A stretch of 64,000 nt of DNA from Flavobacterium marginilacus (GCF_026870155.1 NZ_CP113975.1:4774001-4838000); one strand, 5' to 3'; shown: positions 16,268-24,397, counted from the first letter of the stretch. The notes: generated by a model not told the origin, from the letters alone. Numbers and translations are program-made.

Positions 16268-16435
16268 TTAAGCACTTTTCGATTATTTTTGATTACAGAT
16301 TAAACCAAAACTGTTTTTTCTATTCAAATATACTCATGAAGAATGTTGCTATAAAGTTTTAAAACAAAAAACATTCGAAACCTTTTAGACCAATAAACAG
16401 ATAAATCCAACTTATAAAACTAACCACAAAACTTT

Positions 16436-16792
16436 ATGAAAAAAGCCCGATTAATTACTCTCTTACTTCCTTTATCGCTGTTAATTGTCAACTGTAACTC
16501 TGCAAAAAAAGGAAAATCAGATTATGTTGAAGTTAAAAAAATCAGTTACAAAACTGATGTCGAGCCTATAATCGCAAACAGCTGCTCTCCTTGCCACATA
16601 CCGCCTCAAGGAAGAAAAGAACCGCTGGAAAACTACGAACATGTAAAAACAAATATTGCTTCAATATTAGAACGCGTTCAGCTGCCACAGGACAACCGTA
16701 AATTTATGCCTCCGGTAAATAAAAAACCAGCTTTGACCGCTGACCAGCTTTCCATTTTACTAAAATGGCAGCAACAAGGCATGCAGGAATAA
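16436..16792 (+). CDS. Small c-type cytochrome lipoprotein
   Basis: This 118-aa protein has a signal peptide with lipobox ending LIVNCNSAKKG. One heme c site CSPCH follows in the segment YKTDVEPIIANSCSPCHIPP, and KFMPPVNKKPALTADQLSILLKWQQQG supplies a Met ligand candidate and the C-terminal helix of planctomycete-type cytochrome c domains. It is anchored at a membrane facing the periplasm or the surface and probably carries electrons. It is a single-gene unit between two terminators. Confidence 0.83.
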   Translation: MKKARLITLLLPLSLLIVNCNSAKKGKSDYVEVKKISYKTDVEPIIANSCSPCHIPPQGRKEPLENYEHVKTNIASILERVQLPQDNRKFMPPVNKKPALTADQLSILLKWQQQGMQE

Positions 16793-16807
16793 ATTTATCC
16801 CAATAAA

Positions 16808-16853
16808 AAACCAAATTCCAATTGTATTGAAATTTGGTTTTTTTATTTAGAAT
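16808..16853. terminator. Bidirectional terminator
   Basis: AAACCAAATT pairs with AATTTGGTTT, with A and T runs on both sides. It serves the cytochrome gene (plus) and the zinc protease gene (minus). Confidence 0.85.
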
Positions 16854-16864
16854 TTTATTTTTAA

Positions 16865-17545
16865 CTACCTTCTATTCATATAAATAGAAACATAATACAA
16901 TAAAGTAGCAATAGAACCTAATGCTGCAACCACATAAGTTCTGGCCGCCCATTTCAGAGAATCCTTAGCCCCTGCATGTTCCTGCTGTGTTAACATTCTT
17001 TTATTCTCCAGCCAAGCCAACGCACGATTGCTCGCATCATATTCTACCGGCAGGGTCACGATAGAAAATAAGGTTGTCGCGGCAAAAATCACAATTCCTA
17101 TCAATAAAAGCGACGGAAATGTTCTAATCATCAGGATTCCTGCCAATAAAATCCACTGCATAAAAGAAGAAGCAACATTAACAATTGGCACCAATTGCGA
17201 ACGCATCGTCAGCCACTGATAACCCACAGCATGCTGTACCGCGTGACCGCATTCGTGTGCCGCAACTGCAGCCGCTGCCGCATTTCTTTGGTTATAAACC
17301 GCTTCACTCAGATTGACTGTTTTATCCGCCGGATTGTAATGGTCTGTCAATTGACCCGGTGTTGAAATTACGCGAACGTCTCGTATACCATGATCGGCGA
17401 GCATTTTTTCAGCTATTTCGGCACCTGACATTCCGTTTTGCAAATGCAGTTTTGAATAAAACTCAAACTTATTCTTTAGTGTAGAACTCACTAGCCAGCT
17501 TGCCAGCATAATACCGCCCGCAAGTATCAAATAACTCATTCCCAT
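16865..17545 (-). CDS. YugP-like membrane zinc metallopeptidase
   Basis: This 226-aa membrane protein starts with one hydrophobic segment (SYLILAGGIMLASWLV). The zinc motif AAHECGHAVQHAVGY (HEXXH) follows near residue 97, with a third ligand candidate in LPVEYDASNRALAWLE, and there are three further membrane segments. This is the pattern of the YugP/neutral zinc metallopeptidase family. The substrate is unknown; quality control of membrane proteins is a reasonable guess. It is transcribed alone. Confidence 0.87.
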   Translation of the reverse strand: MGMSYLILAGGIMLASWLVSSTLKNKFEFYSKLHLQNGMSGAEIAEKMLADHGIRDVRVISTPGQLTDHYNPADKTVNLSEAVYNQRNAAAAAVAAHECGHAVQHAVGYQWLTMRSQLVPIVNVASSFMQWILLAGILMIRTFPSLLLIGIVIFAATTLFSIVTLPVEYDASNRALAWLENKRMLTQQEHAGAKDSLKWAARTYVVAALGSIATLLYYVSIYMNRR

Positions 17546-17671
17546 ATTTTTGTTTTTTATGTTTTAGTTTCTGAATAAACATCAAATTCTGAACCAAACT
17601 TAGAAAATGCCAATTTGACATCCGTTAAAAAATCTTTAAAAATGGTAATTTCAATTTCATTGACAATAAAA

Positions 17672-17709
17672 AATCCCAAATTCCAATCGTGAAATTGGAA
17701 TTTGGGATT
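17672..17709 (-). terminator. Terminator of the hydrolase-sigma-membrane protein operon
   Basis: A 16-bp stem starting AATCCCAAATTC has a loop of about 6 nt. On the minus strand it is followed by a T run. The repeat element at 17757 lies between the operon end and this terminator. Confidence 0.8.
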
Positions 17710-17756
17710 TGTATTTTCTTTTTAAAATAACTGCTAAAAAGCAAAATCTCTCTCTT

Positions 17757-17830
17757 TAGCCCCGATTGCAGAGGAAATCCTTGTGGGCTGGGGTTCAGCC
17801 CACAAGATTGCAGCGGAAAGCGGGAACAAT
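17757..17830. repeat. REP-like palindromic element, copy 1
   Basis: The conserved flanks (TAGCCCCGATTG...AAATCC on the left, GATTGCAGCGGAAAGCGGGA on the right) surround a private hairpin, CTTGTGGGCTG / CAGCCCACAAG, with a 5-nt loop. The same flanks around a completely different hairpin occur in opposite orientation at 23427-23510. Confidence 0.85.
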
Positions 17831-17870
17831 CTATCCTGAAAATGCCTAATCTTTCTGCTCCTAAATTTTA

Positions 17871-18470
17871 TTACTCCTCATCAGCATTCAGCTGGTTATT
17901 TACAGCTTCAAATTTTGCAATTAGATTATTAACTCTTGTCTGTTCTTTTTTGATTTCCTTTGGTCGCAGATAAAACCAGGTAAAACCTATCCATCCCAGC
18001 GTTACTGCATAGGTAACAACTGCCCAAAGGATTGTCATTCTCGATGCGTATTCATACATATATAAACTCAATCCTAACCCAAGCAGTATAAAATAAAGAC
18101 TCATCATCGTAGACTGCAGAAAATGCTGTTTTGTTTTAATTGAAATTAATTTCTGCAGGTATTCACTATTACTCTGAGTATCATCGATTGTTTTGAAAAA
18201 GACAGCAAGTTTATTGTACACAAATAAATAAATTACCATCGCCAAAATGACTAAAACAATTCCGATTTTAGTCGAAATAAACTCAGGCTGAAATCGATAC
18301 CAGATGAAAAGAATAAATACACTTGTTGCGATAAGAAGCACATTTGTTATAATTAATTTTCGCATGCTTACTCCCTTGAAATGTTTGAGTTTAGTAAACA
18401 GATCCTGAATATCGGGCGGAGTTACCGCCTGCTGTTTCCATAAGTTTTTGAAATCTATATTATTTTCCAT
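17871..18470 (-). CDS. Membrane protein cotranscribed with an ECF sigma factor
   Basis: This 199-aa protein has a cytoplasmic N-terminus (NIDFKNLWKQQAVTPPDIQDLFTKLKHFK), then four membrane segments (about 38-58, 70-88, 118-136, 146-165) and a charged C-terminus. Its first codons overlap the end of the sigma factor gene by 11 nt, so the two are translationally coupled. Position and topology suggest a membrane-bound anti-sigma factor, but no zinc-binding HxxxCxxC motif or FecR domain is visible. I do not recognise a named family. Confidence 0.7.
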   Translation of the reverse strand: MENNIDFKNLWKQQAVTPPDIQDLFTKLKHFKGVSMRKLIITNVLLIATSVFILFIWYRFQPEFISTKIGIVLVILAMVIYLFVYNKLAVFFKTIDDTQSNSEYLQKLISIKTKQHFLQSTMMSLYFILLGLGLSLYMYEYASRMTILWAVVTYAVTLGWIGFTWFYLRPKEIKKEQTRVNNLIAKFEAVNNQLNADEE

Positions 18471-18930
18471 TTTCTTTAAATTTTTGAGTCAGTTTTTCTT
18501 TTATTCTGTGGATTTTCACTCTGACATTTGCTTCCGAAAGCCCTAGAATTTTGGCAATTTCTGCCTGTTTTACTTCTTCCAGTTCCAGTGAAATGATGAT
18601 ACGTTCCGTTTCGGGCAATTCGGCTATGCATTTGTACAAAAACTGAATCTGAGGTTCCAATGAATGCTGTTTTTCTTCACTTAGATAAATGGGAAGTTCC
18701 GATTTTGGAAAGCGTTTTTCCTTTTCAATCTGCCTCAGACAATTATTGGAAGCAATCCTGAAAATCCAGGTTCCAATGCCCGATTCGTTTCTAAAAGTAT
18801 CCAGCTTTTGCCAGACAATAATGAAGGTTTCCTGAGTTAAATCGGTTGCAGTATCATAATCATTTACAAATCCCATGCAGAGCCTGAATATTCTGTCCCA
18901 ATATGTTTTATAGATATTTTCGAATTCCAT
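18460..18930 (-). CDS. ECF-type RNA polymerase sigma factor
   Basis: This sigma-70 family protein is 156 aa from ATG 18930 (MEFENIYKTYWDRIFRLC). Region 2 covers FRLCMGFVNDYDTATDLTQETFIIVWQKLDTFR, and region 4 covers LPETERIIISLELEEVKQAEIAKILGLSEANVRVKIHRIKEKL. The longer start at 18972 would overlap the hydrolase gene and adds a non-homologous tail. The gene lies 2 nt after the hydrolase stop and overlaps the following membrane protein gene. It is distinct from the FecR-linked sigma factor at 59579. Confidence 0.87.
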   Translation of the reverse strand: MEFENIYKTYWDRIFRLCMGFVNDYDTATDLTQETFIIVWQKLDTFRNESGIGTWIFRIASNNCLRQIEKEKRFPKSELPIYLSEEKQHSLEPQIQFLYKCIAELPETERIIISLELEEVKQAEIAKILGLSEANVRVKIHRIKEKLTQKFKENGK

Positions 18931-18932
18931 TC

Positions 18933-19781
18933 TTACAATTTTATAAAGTTTTTCAGCTGTGCCATATACCATTCTTTATCGTCATACATAATAAAGTGCA
19001 ATCCCTTGGTTGAATACTGAAAAATAGCCGTTTTTAAGTTTTTATACTGCGTTTCGATAGGCTCTTTGTAATTCGAAAAACCAAATTCCAGCAATATTAA
19101 TGAAGGACATCTTATTGATGCGATTTTGTCTCTCAAATCAGTATTGGAAAAATCGCAGTACATTTCGCCAAACGTTTTTCTGTCGGATTTCATGCTCCAG
19201 CTGATTGCTTCTTCCTGTTTTGAGGCATCGGCCAAAAGCATAGCGATATTTCTTTTCTGCATCTGAAGAAATTCATCCTCAGACATTGCGTTTATTGGAT
19301 TTACTATTGATGAACAGTCGTTGTTTTCTTTCGATTTAAAAGACGGATCTCTCAAAGCTGTTAAACAAGGAAGCGCATCAACAACCACAATTTTAGACAT
19401 TAATTCAGGATAATCGGAAGCGATGGCCAAGGCAAGTCCTCCGCCCATGCTGTGCCCTACTATGATTGGTTTTTCGATTTTATTAGCTCTAATATAGTTC
19501 ACAATTTCGGTTTCCCAATTTTTGAACGAAACATTTGGCTGTGATTTGACTCCGGCAAAACCAGCCATTGTAAAAGTATAACACGTAAAATCTTTTTCAA
19601 AATTGGCTTTTGTTTCATTCCAGACATCTCCAGAACTAGCAAATCCCGGCAGGAAAATAATAGATTGTTTTCCTTTTCCTGATTTTACAACCTCAAAAGG
19701 ATAAGTTTTTGTTTGTGCAAACACATTTACACATAATGCCGAAAACAATAAAGCGATAACTAAGAATATATATTTTTTCAT
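18933..19781 (-). CDS. Secreted alpha/beta hydrolase
   Basis: This 282-aa protein has a signal peptide (1-22, ending VFAQ). It shows the alpha/beta hydrolase features IIFLPGFASSGDVW (oxyanion strand), nucleophile elbow VGHSMGGGLALAIA, an acid candidate near ILLEFGFSNY and a late His in STKGLHFIMYDD. The substrate is unknown. It is the first gene of an operon with an ECF sigma factor and a membrane protein, so its expression may be tied to envelope or stress control. Confidence 0.84.
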   Translation of the reverse strand: MKKYIFLVIALLFSALCVNVFAQTKTYPFEVVKSGKGKQSIIFLPGFASSGDVWNETKANFEKDFTCYTFTMAGFAGVKSQPNVSFKNWETEIVNYIRANKIEKPIIVGHSMGGGLALAIASDYPELMSKIVVVDALPCLTALRDPSFKSKENNDCSSIVNPINAMSEDEFLQMQKRNIAMLLADASKQEEAISWSMKSDRKTFGEMYCDFSNTDLRDKIASIRCPSLILLEFGFSNYKEPIETQYKNLKTAIFQYSTKGLHFIMYDDKEWYMAQLKNFIKL

Positions 19782-19930
19782 TTTTAATAGTTTTTAAATT
19801 GTTAATTAATCGGATCCTGCGTTTGGATACGAGAACTATTAAAATGTTACAAAAATTTTAAAAAAAAAATTCAATAGCAATATCAAAATTCAATAGCAAT
19901 GACAATAAAAAAACATCACTTTGACGATTT

Positions 19931-20040
19931 GGATTGCGGAGATTCTTCCTTCGTCAGAATGACAAACTTTGAGTAAAACTCCACTGTTTAAAAACAAAAC
20001 AACCGCAATCTTGTCATTCTTACGAAGGAAGAACCCCCAC
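19931..20040. repeat. Long inverted-repeat element
   Basis: The left arm around 19943-19965 (TTCTTCCTTCGTCAGAATGA) pairs with the right arm at 20011-20033 at 22 of 23 positions. Weaker pairing extends outwards. The arms enclose about 45 nt of unrelated AT-rich DNA. It has the look of a non-autonomous mobile repeat. Confidence 0.75.
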
Positions 20041-20060
20041 AAAGTATGACCATTTGCAAA

Positions 20061-20104
20061 ATAAAAAAAATCCAAATCCCAACAACAGTTGAAATTTGGA
20101 TTCT
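20061..20104 (-). terminator. Terminator of leuS
   Basis: On the minus strand AATCCAAAT pairs with ATTTGGATT across a 16-nt loop, followed by eight T. Confidence 0.8.
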
Positions 20105-20163
20105 TAAAATATTTAATAAATCAGTTGCATTAACAATTAACAACTAACCATTTACAATTAATA

Positions 20164-23100
20164 TTATCCTACCAAATTGATAATTTTCCCTGGAACGATA
20201 ATCACCTTGTTTGGTGTTTTTCCATCCAGTTGTTTGATGGTTCTTTCGTCTTTCATAACGATTTCCTCAATTTGTTCCTTGGTTAAATCCAAAGGCAATT
20301 TGATAGTGAAACGCATTTTTCCGTTGAAAGACACCGGATATTCTTTTTCGCTTTCCACCAAATGCTTCTCTTCAAAAACAGGGAATGGAACCGTTGCAAT
20401 CGAACCTTCATTTCCTAACAACGACCACAATTCCTCAGCGATATGAGGCGCATAAGGCGAAATCACAACCGCCAACGGCTCTAAAATCGCACGCGAATGA
20501 CAGTTTTGAGCTGACAATTCATTCACACAAATCATGAACTGCGAAACCGAAGTATTGAAAGAGAAATTCTCAATATCATCAGCGACTTTCTTGATGGTTT
20601 TGTGTAACGATTTTAGGTTGTCTTTGGTTGGTTCGTCGTTATTTACAATTAAACCATTTTCATCAAAATACAAACGCCATAATTTTTTAAGGAAACCGAA
20701 AACTCCCGAAATTCCGGCAGTATTCCAAGGCTTTGCCTGCTCCAATGGTCCTAAGAACATCTCGTATAAACGCAAGGTATCGGCACCATATTCCGCACAA
20801 ATATCATCAGGCGTTACTACATTGTATTTTGATTTTGACATTTTTTCAACTTCACTATCTACAATGAAATTATTTTCATTTAGAATAACTGAATCTCCAA
20901 AAAATGAATTATAAGAATCCCATTTTTTAAACTTATCCAATATCAATTCTCCTTTACTTGAAACATAATTAACTGGAATGTTATATGGTCTCGCTGAATG
21001 AATACTAACCGAAAGATTGCTCTTATTTGTTTCATAAATTTCCTTTTCATCTGTATCAATTAGAGAAATCACTAAATCGACAAATTTTTCATAACTATCA
21101 TTTTCTAGTGTTTCGTGCGAAAGAATTATAGGTTTTATCAAATCAAATTCTTTTGATTGAAAATTATCACTTTGTAAAACAACAGTATCAAGTTTTAAGA
21201 CTTTAGCACTCATCCCCAAAATCATTCCCTGATTAATCAGTTTTTTGAATGGTTCTTCGGTTGGAGCAAAACCTTTGTCTTTTAAAAATTTGTTCCAAAA
21301 ACGGGAATACAATAAGTGACCTGTTGCGTGTTCGCTTCCGCCAATGTATAAATCCACGCTTTCCCAATATTTCAATGCGTCTTGACTAGCAAACTCCCCC
21401 TCATTTTGCGCATCCATATAACGCATCCAGTACCATGAACTTCCAGCCCAACCCGGCATGGTGTTCAATTCCAAAGGAAAAATCGAAGTATTGTCAACCA
21501 AATCGGTATTAACTACTTTATTACTATTAGTATCCCAAGCCCAAACAGAAGCGTTTCCTAATGGAGGCAATCCGTCTTCGGTTGGCAAATATTTCTCAAC
21601 TTCAGGCAAAATAATCGGCAAATGTTTATTATCGATCATTTGAGGCAAACCATTCACATAATAAACAGGAAACGGCTCTCCCCAATATCTTTGGCGGGAG
21701 AAAACGGCATCACGCAAACGGTAATTTGTTTTTCCTTTTCCTTGACCAATTTTTTCCAGTTCAGCGATAACTTTCTTGGTCGCTTCTTTATAATTCAAAC
21801 CGTTCAGGAAATCTGAATTGGCAATTTCTACATTATCTTTTGAACCATAAGCCGATTCCGAAATATCAACATTCGCAAAAATGTTTTTGATTTCAGGCAT
21901 TCCGTTTTGACCTTTGAAGAAATTCGCAAAAGCATAATCCCTTTCGTCTCCGCAAGGAACCGCCATTACAGCTCCTGTCCCGTAACCCGCCAAAACATAG
22001 TCGCCAATCCAAACCGGAATTGGCTCTTTTGTAAACGGATGTTCCGCATAAGCACCTGTAAAAACTCCCGAAATAGTTTTCACATCAGCCATACGCTCTC
22101 TTTCGGAACGTTTTGCTGTTTTTTCGATATAGGCATCAACTTCCGCTTTTTGCTCCAGAGTTGTAATTTGTGCCACCAATTCGTGTTCCGGTGCCAAAGT
22201 CATAAATGTAACTCCGAAAATGGTATCAGGACGGGTGGTGAAAACTTCTATAAAAGAGTCCAAAGTCGAAGGTCCAAAGTCTGAAAGTGTAGCTCCACTT
22301 TCGACATTCGACTTTTGACTTTTGACTTTAAAAGAAACCATCGCTCCAACCGATTTTCCAATCCAGTTTCGTTGCGATTCTTTAATCGATTCGCTCCAGT
22401 CAATCGTATCCAAACCTTGTAATAAACGCTCAGCATAAGCCGAAATTCGCATACTCCATTGTGTCATTTTTTTGCGTACAACCGGAAAACCGCCACGTTC
22501 CGAAACACCGTTTACAATTTCGTCATTTGCCAAAACCGTTCCCAATCCGGGACACCAGTTCACTTCAGTCTCTGCCAAATAAGTCAATCGATACTGCAAC
22601 AAAATACGCTCCTGCTCCTCTTTTACGAAAGCGTTCCATTCATCAGCAGAAAAAATTTCTATATTATCGTCGCAAACCGCGTTTACGTTTGCATTTCCTT
22701 CTGACGAAAAAACAGAAACCAAAGTCGCAATGTCTTCCGCTTTGTCGGTATCTTTATTGTACCACGAATTGAACAATTGGATAAAAATCCACTGCGTATG
22801 TTTGTAATAATCCGGGTTGGAAGTACGAACTTCACGATCCCAATCAAATGAAAATCCTATTTTATCCAACTGTTTTCTGTAACCGGCAATCACTTTTCCT
22901 TCCTTGTCCACACCTCCGTCAATGTTTACGCGCGTTGTGTCCTCAGGACGTTGCCCGGTCTGAATCGCATACTGCTCCGCAGGAAGCCCAAAACTGTCAT
23001 ATCCCATTGGGTGCAACACGTTAAAACCTTGGTGTCTTTTGTATCTCGAATACACATCCGAAGCGATGTATCCCAGCGGATGCCCAACGTGCAATCCCGC

Positions 23101-23232
23101 TCCCGATGGGTACGGAAACATGTCCAAAACATAATGTTTCGGCTTATCTGAATCATTTTTGGCCGCAAAAGTTTTGTTATCAGCCCAGTATTTTTGCCAT
23201 TTGGCTTCTATTTCGTTCGGATTGTATTTCAT
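20164..23232 (-). CDS. leuS: Leucyl-tRNA synthetase with two unusual insertions
   Basis: This class Ia synthetase charges tRNA-Leu. It is 1022 aa from ATG 23232 (MKYNPNEIEAKWQKYW); an upstream ATG at 23280 is possible but adds a tail not expected for the family. Seen are the HIGH motif (HVGHPLGYIASDV), the editing-site motif TTRPDTIFG, WAGSSWYWMRYMDA, and KMSKSKYNVV. Two oddities exist. About residues 301-326, just before TTRPDT, are a Ser/Lys-rich insertion encoded by a repeat-like palindromic tract (22255-22330). A region before KMSKS (about 675-795) looks longer and more AT-rich than usual for the phylum. The reading frame is open throughout. Confidence 0.95.
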   Translation of the reverse strand: MKYNPNEIEAKWQKYWADNKTFAAKNDSDKPKHYVLDMFPYPSGAGLHVGHPLGYIASDVYSRYKRHQGFNVLHPMGYDSFGLPAEQYAIQTGQRPEDTTRVNIDGGVDKEGKVIAGYRKQLDKIGFSFDWDREVRTSNPDYYKHTQWIFIQLFNSWYNKDTDKAEDIATLVSVFSSEGNANVNAVCDDNIEIFSADEWNAFVKEEQERILLQYRLTYLAETEVNWCPGLGTVLANDEIVNGVSERGGFPVVRKKMTQWSMRISAYAERLLQGLDTIDWSESIKESQRNWIGKSVGAMVSFKVKSQKSNVESGATLSDFGPSTLDSFIEVFTTRPDTIFGVTFMTLAPEHELVAQITTLEQKAEVDAYIEKTAKRSERERMADVKTISGVFTGAYAEHPFTKEPIPVWIGDYVLAGYGTGAVMAVPCGDERDYAFANFFKGQNGMPEIKNIFANVDISESAYGSKDNVEIANSDFLNGLNYKEATKKVIAELEKIGQGKGKTNYRLRDAVFSRQRYWGEPFPVYYVNGLPQMIDNKHLPIILPEVEKYLPTEDGLPPLGNASVWAWDTNSNKVVNTDLVDNTSIFPLELNTMPGWAGSSWYWMRYMDAQNEGEFASQDALKYWESVDLYIGGSEHATGHLLYSRFWNKFLKDKGFAPTEEPFKKLINQGMILGMSAKVLKLDTVVLQSDNFQSKEFDLIKPIILSHETLENDSYEKFVDLVISLIDTDEKEIYETNKSNLSVSIHSARPYNIPVNYVSSKGELILDKFKKWDSYNSFFGDSVILNENNFIVDSEVEKMSKSKYNVVTPDDICAEYGADTLRLYEMFLGPLEQAKPWNTAGISGVFGFLKKLWRLYFDENGLIVNNDEPTKDNLKSLHKTIKKVADDIENFSFNTSVSQFMICVNELSAQNCHSRAILEPLAVVISPYAPHIAEELWSLLGNEGSIATVPFPVFEEKHLVESEKEYPVSFNGKMRFTIKLPLDLTKEQIEEIVMKDERTIKQLDGKTPNKVIIVPGKIINLVG
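22255..22330. repeat. Palindromic repeat-like tract inside leuS
   Basis: The tract is built of AAAGTC-type words in opposite orientation on either side of a GAAAGTG / CACTTTC hairpin. It resembles intergenic repeat DNA but is in frame and translated as about 25 residues of leucyl-tRNA synthetase. Confidence 0.7.
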
Positions 23233-23291
23233 TCCTTCTATATATTGTTTTTTAATAGAGTCATGCTTTCGCATACTCAAGTCATCTTTAT

Positions 23292-23330
23292 AAGTTGCTA
23301 AGTTACTGAGTAACTAAGTTTCTAAGTTTT
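23292..23330. repeat. 8-bp tandem array in the leuS leader
   Basis: Read on the minus strand, CTTAGAAA, CTTAGTTA, CTCAGTAA and CTTAGCAA follow one another with an 8-bp period. The unit is the same as at 10972-11005, but degenerate. It lies between the leuS promoter and start codon. Confidence 0.65.
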
Positions 23331-23344
23331 AAATTATAAAAGCG

Positions 23345-23352
23345 CAAATTTA
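23345..23352 (-). promoter_or_regulatory. -7 promoter element of leuS
   Basis: TAAATTTG on the minus strand, a full match to TAnnTTTG. The leuS leader would be about 105 nt and contains the 8-bp array. Confidence 0.5.
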
Positions 23353-23426
23353 CGTTTATTGTGGCTTGTTACCAAAGCTTGCTTAATAGTTTTTTGGAGC
23401 AGAACATTTTATATTTTTCACAAGTT

Positions 23427-23510
23427 CAATCCCGCTTTTCACTGCAATCTTTTGTAGAGAGGGGTTTGAAACCCCTCTCTACAAAAGGATTTTCGTTTCA
23501 ATCGGGGCTA
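23427..23510. repeat. REP-like palindromic element, copy 2
   Basis: This element is in inverse orientation to 17757-17830. The flanks agree at 20 of 24 (outer, TAGCCCCG side) and 18 of 20 (GCGGGA side) positions. The core is a different, perfect 18-bp inverted repeat (TTTTGTAGAGAGGGGTTT at 23450-23467 and its complement at 23469-23486) with a 1-nt loop. Confidence 0.85.
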
Positions 23511-23647
23511 AAATTCAGCATTTTTACATTTTTGAAATTTTCCAAAATATAATTCTTGCAAAGACTCTAAGCCACAAAGAAATCGGATTTAAGCTTTGCG
23601 CCTTCGTGTCTTTGCGAGAGTCACGGCATTCGCTTTTAAAAGTTTCT

Positions 23648-23780
23648 GACACGAATTACACTAATTTGCACGAATTAAGATTGCTGTTTAATTACACAAA
23701 ACATTCGAAACTGTAAAAAGTTGTAAAATTTGATTTCATTTTTGATAAGAATTAGTGTTAATTGGTGAAATTCGTGTTTA
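23648..23780. repeat. Inverted pair of ACACGAATT repeats
   Basis: A segment starting GACACGAATTACACTAATTT and its diverged inverse near 23746-23780 face each other across about 70 nt. A related compact hairpin lies after modA at 31764-31802. Confidence 0.6.
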
Positions 23781-23901
23781 TCTTTTTTTAAATGCGAATG
23801 CCCTGTGCGAGAGTAGCATTGAGCACGCATCTCACAAAATAAAAAAAGCATTCTTTTGTAATAAAAAAACAAACACCCCACTTTTTATAAGTAAAAATAC
23901 G

Positions 23902-23934
23902 TATGTTTGCAGTATGTTTTAATTAACACACCTA
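23902..23934 (+). promoter_or_regulatory. Promoter and weak ModE-type box of the modE-like gene
   Basis: The -7 element TATGTTTG (23902-23909) is followed by GCAGTAT, a 12-nt spacer and ACACCTA (23909-23934), which abuts the ATG. The left half-site matches the boxes at 24296, 24360 and 27208 at 6 of 7 positions, the right at 4 of 7. It would suit autorepression. Confidence 0.4.
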
Positions 23935-24282
23935 ATGACTACAGTTAAAAAATACGACATAAAAGTCCGCCTTTGGATTGAAGAAACCGAAGGTCCATTT
24001 TTGGGTATTGGTAAAGTCTGGTTATTAGAAAATATTCAAAAAACAGGTTCAATAACTAATGCTGCCAAAGAAATGAAAATGGCATACCGTCAGGCTTGGC
24101 AGTTAGTAGAAGAAATGAACCAGCGTGCCGAAAGTCCCCTAGTCGAAAAAGTATTGGGCGGCAAAGGCGGCGGCGGAACCAAATTAACCGAAGCAGGTGA
24201 AAAAGCCATTCAGACATTTCATGAAATCGAAAAAAGGATTAAGGATTTCGCTCAAAAAGAAACCCAGAATCTGAAGTTCTAA
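23935..24282 (+). CDS. modE: ModE-like winged-helix regulator (N-terminal domain only)
   Basis: This 115-aa cytoplasmic DNA-binding protein has the ModE N-terminal fold: a KVRLWIEETEGPFLGIGKVWLLENIQKTGSITNAAKEMKMAYRQAWQLVEEMN helix-turn-helix (about 10-65) and wing residues GGKGGGGTKLTEAG. It lacks the C-terminal TOBE pair that binds molybdate in E. coli ModE. A separate two-domain TOBE protein at 31827 could supply that sensing in trans. It heads the molybdenum locus, and palindromes with the same spacing lie before it and before both receptors. Confidence 0.85.
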   Translation: MTTVKKYDIKVRLWIEETEGPFLGIGKVWLLENIQKTGSITNAAKEMKMAYRQAWQLVEEMNQRAESPLVEKVLGGKGGGGTKLTEAGEKAIQTFHEIEKRIKDFAQKETQNLKF

Positions 24283-24295
24283 AATTTTTTATCAA

Positions 24296-24321
24296 TCACT
24301 ATTCCTTTTTAAACATACTGA
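24296..24321 (+). promoter_or_regulatory. Putative ModE box A
   Basis: TCACTAT, a 12-nt spacer, ATACTGA. One mismatch to the palindrome TCAGTAT-N12-ATACTGA. It lies upstream of the first receptor gene. Confidence 0.6.
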
Positions 24322-24359
24322 ATTATTAAAACAAACAACAGCTAACTAAATCACAATTA

Positions 24360-24385
24360 TCAGTATTCTTTTTTAAACATACTGA
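24360..24385 (+). promoter_or_regulatory. Putative ModE box B
   Basis: A perfect palindrome TCAGTAT, 12-nt spacer, ATACTGA, ending 12 nt before the ATG of the first receptor. It starts 64 nt after box A, about six helical turns. Confidence 0.65.
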
Positions 24386-24397
24386 AAAACCATTTTT

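Larger units (their letters stand above)
17546..17870. other. Intergenic region with terminator and REP-like element
   Basis: There is no gene here. It holds the terminator at 17672-17709 and the palindromic repeat at 17757-17830, both in the 3' region of the minus-strand operon that ends at 17871. Confidence 0.8.
19782..20163. other. Intergenic region with an inverted-repeat element
   Basis: There is no gene. It holds the long inverted repeat at 19931-20040 and the leuS terminator at 20061-20104. Confidence 0.75.
23353..23881. other. Gene-free region packed with dispersed repeats
   Basis: There is no plausible gene. It holds REP-like copy 2 (23427-23510), a stretch around 23570-23630 of repetitive look, and an inverted pair of ACACGAATT-containing segments (23648-23677 and 23746-23780). 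The modE-like promoter follows. Confidence 0.75.

Noticed and set aside
20534..23168. Several 60-126 codon frames opposite leuS
   Set aside because: All lie within the leuS frame on the other strand and have no recognisable protein features.
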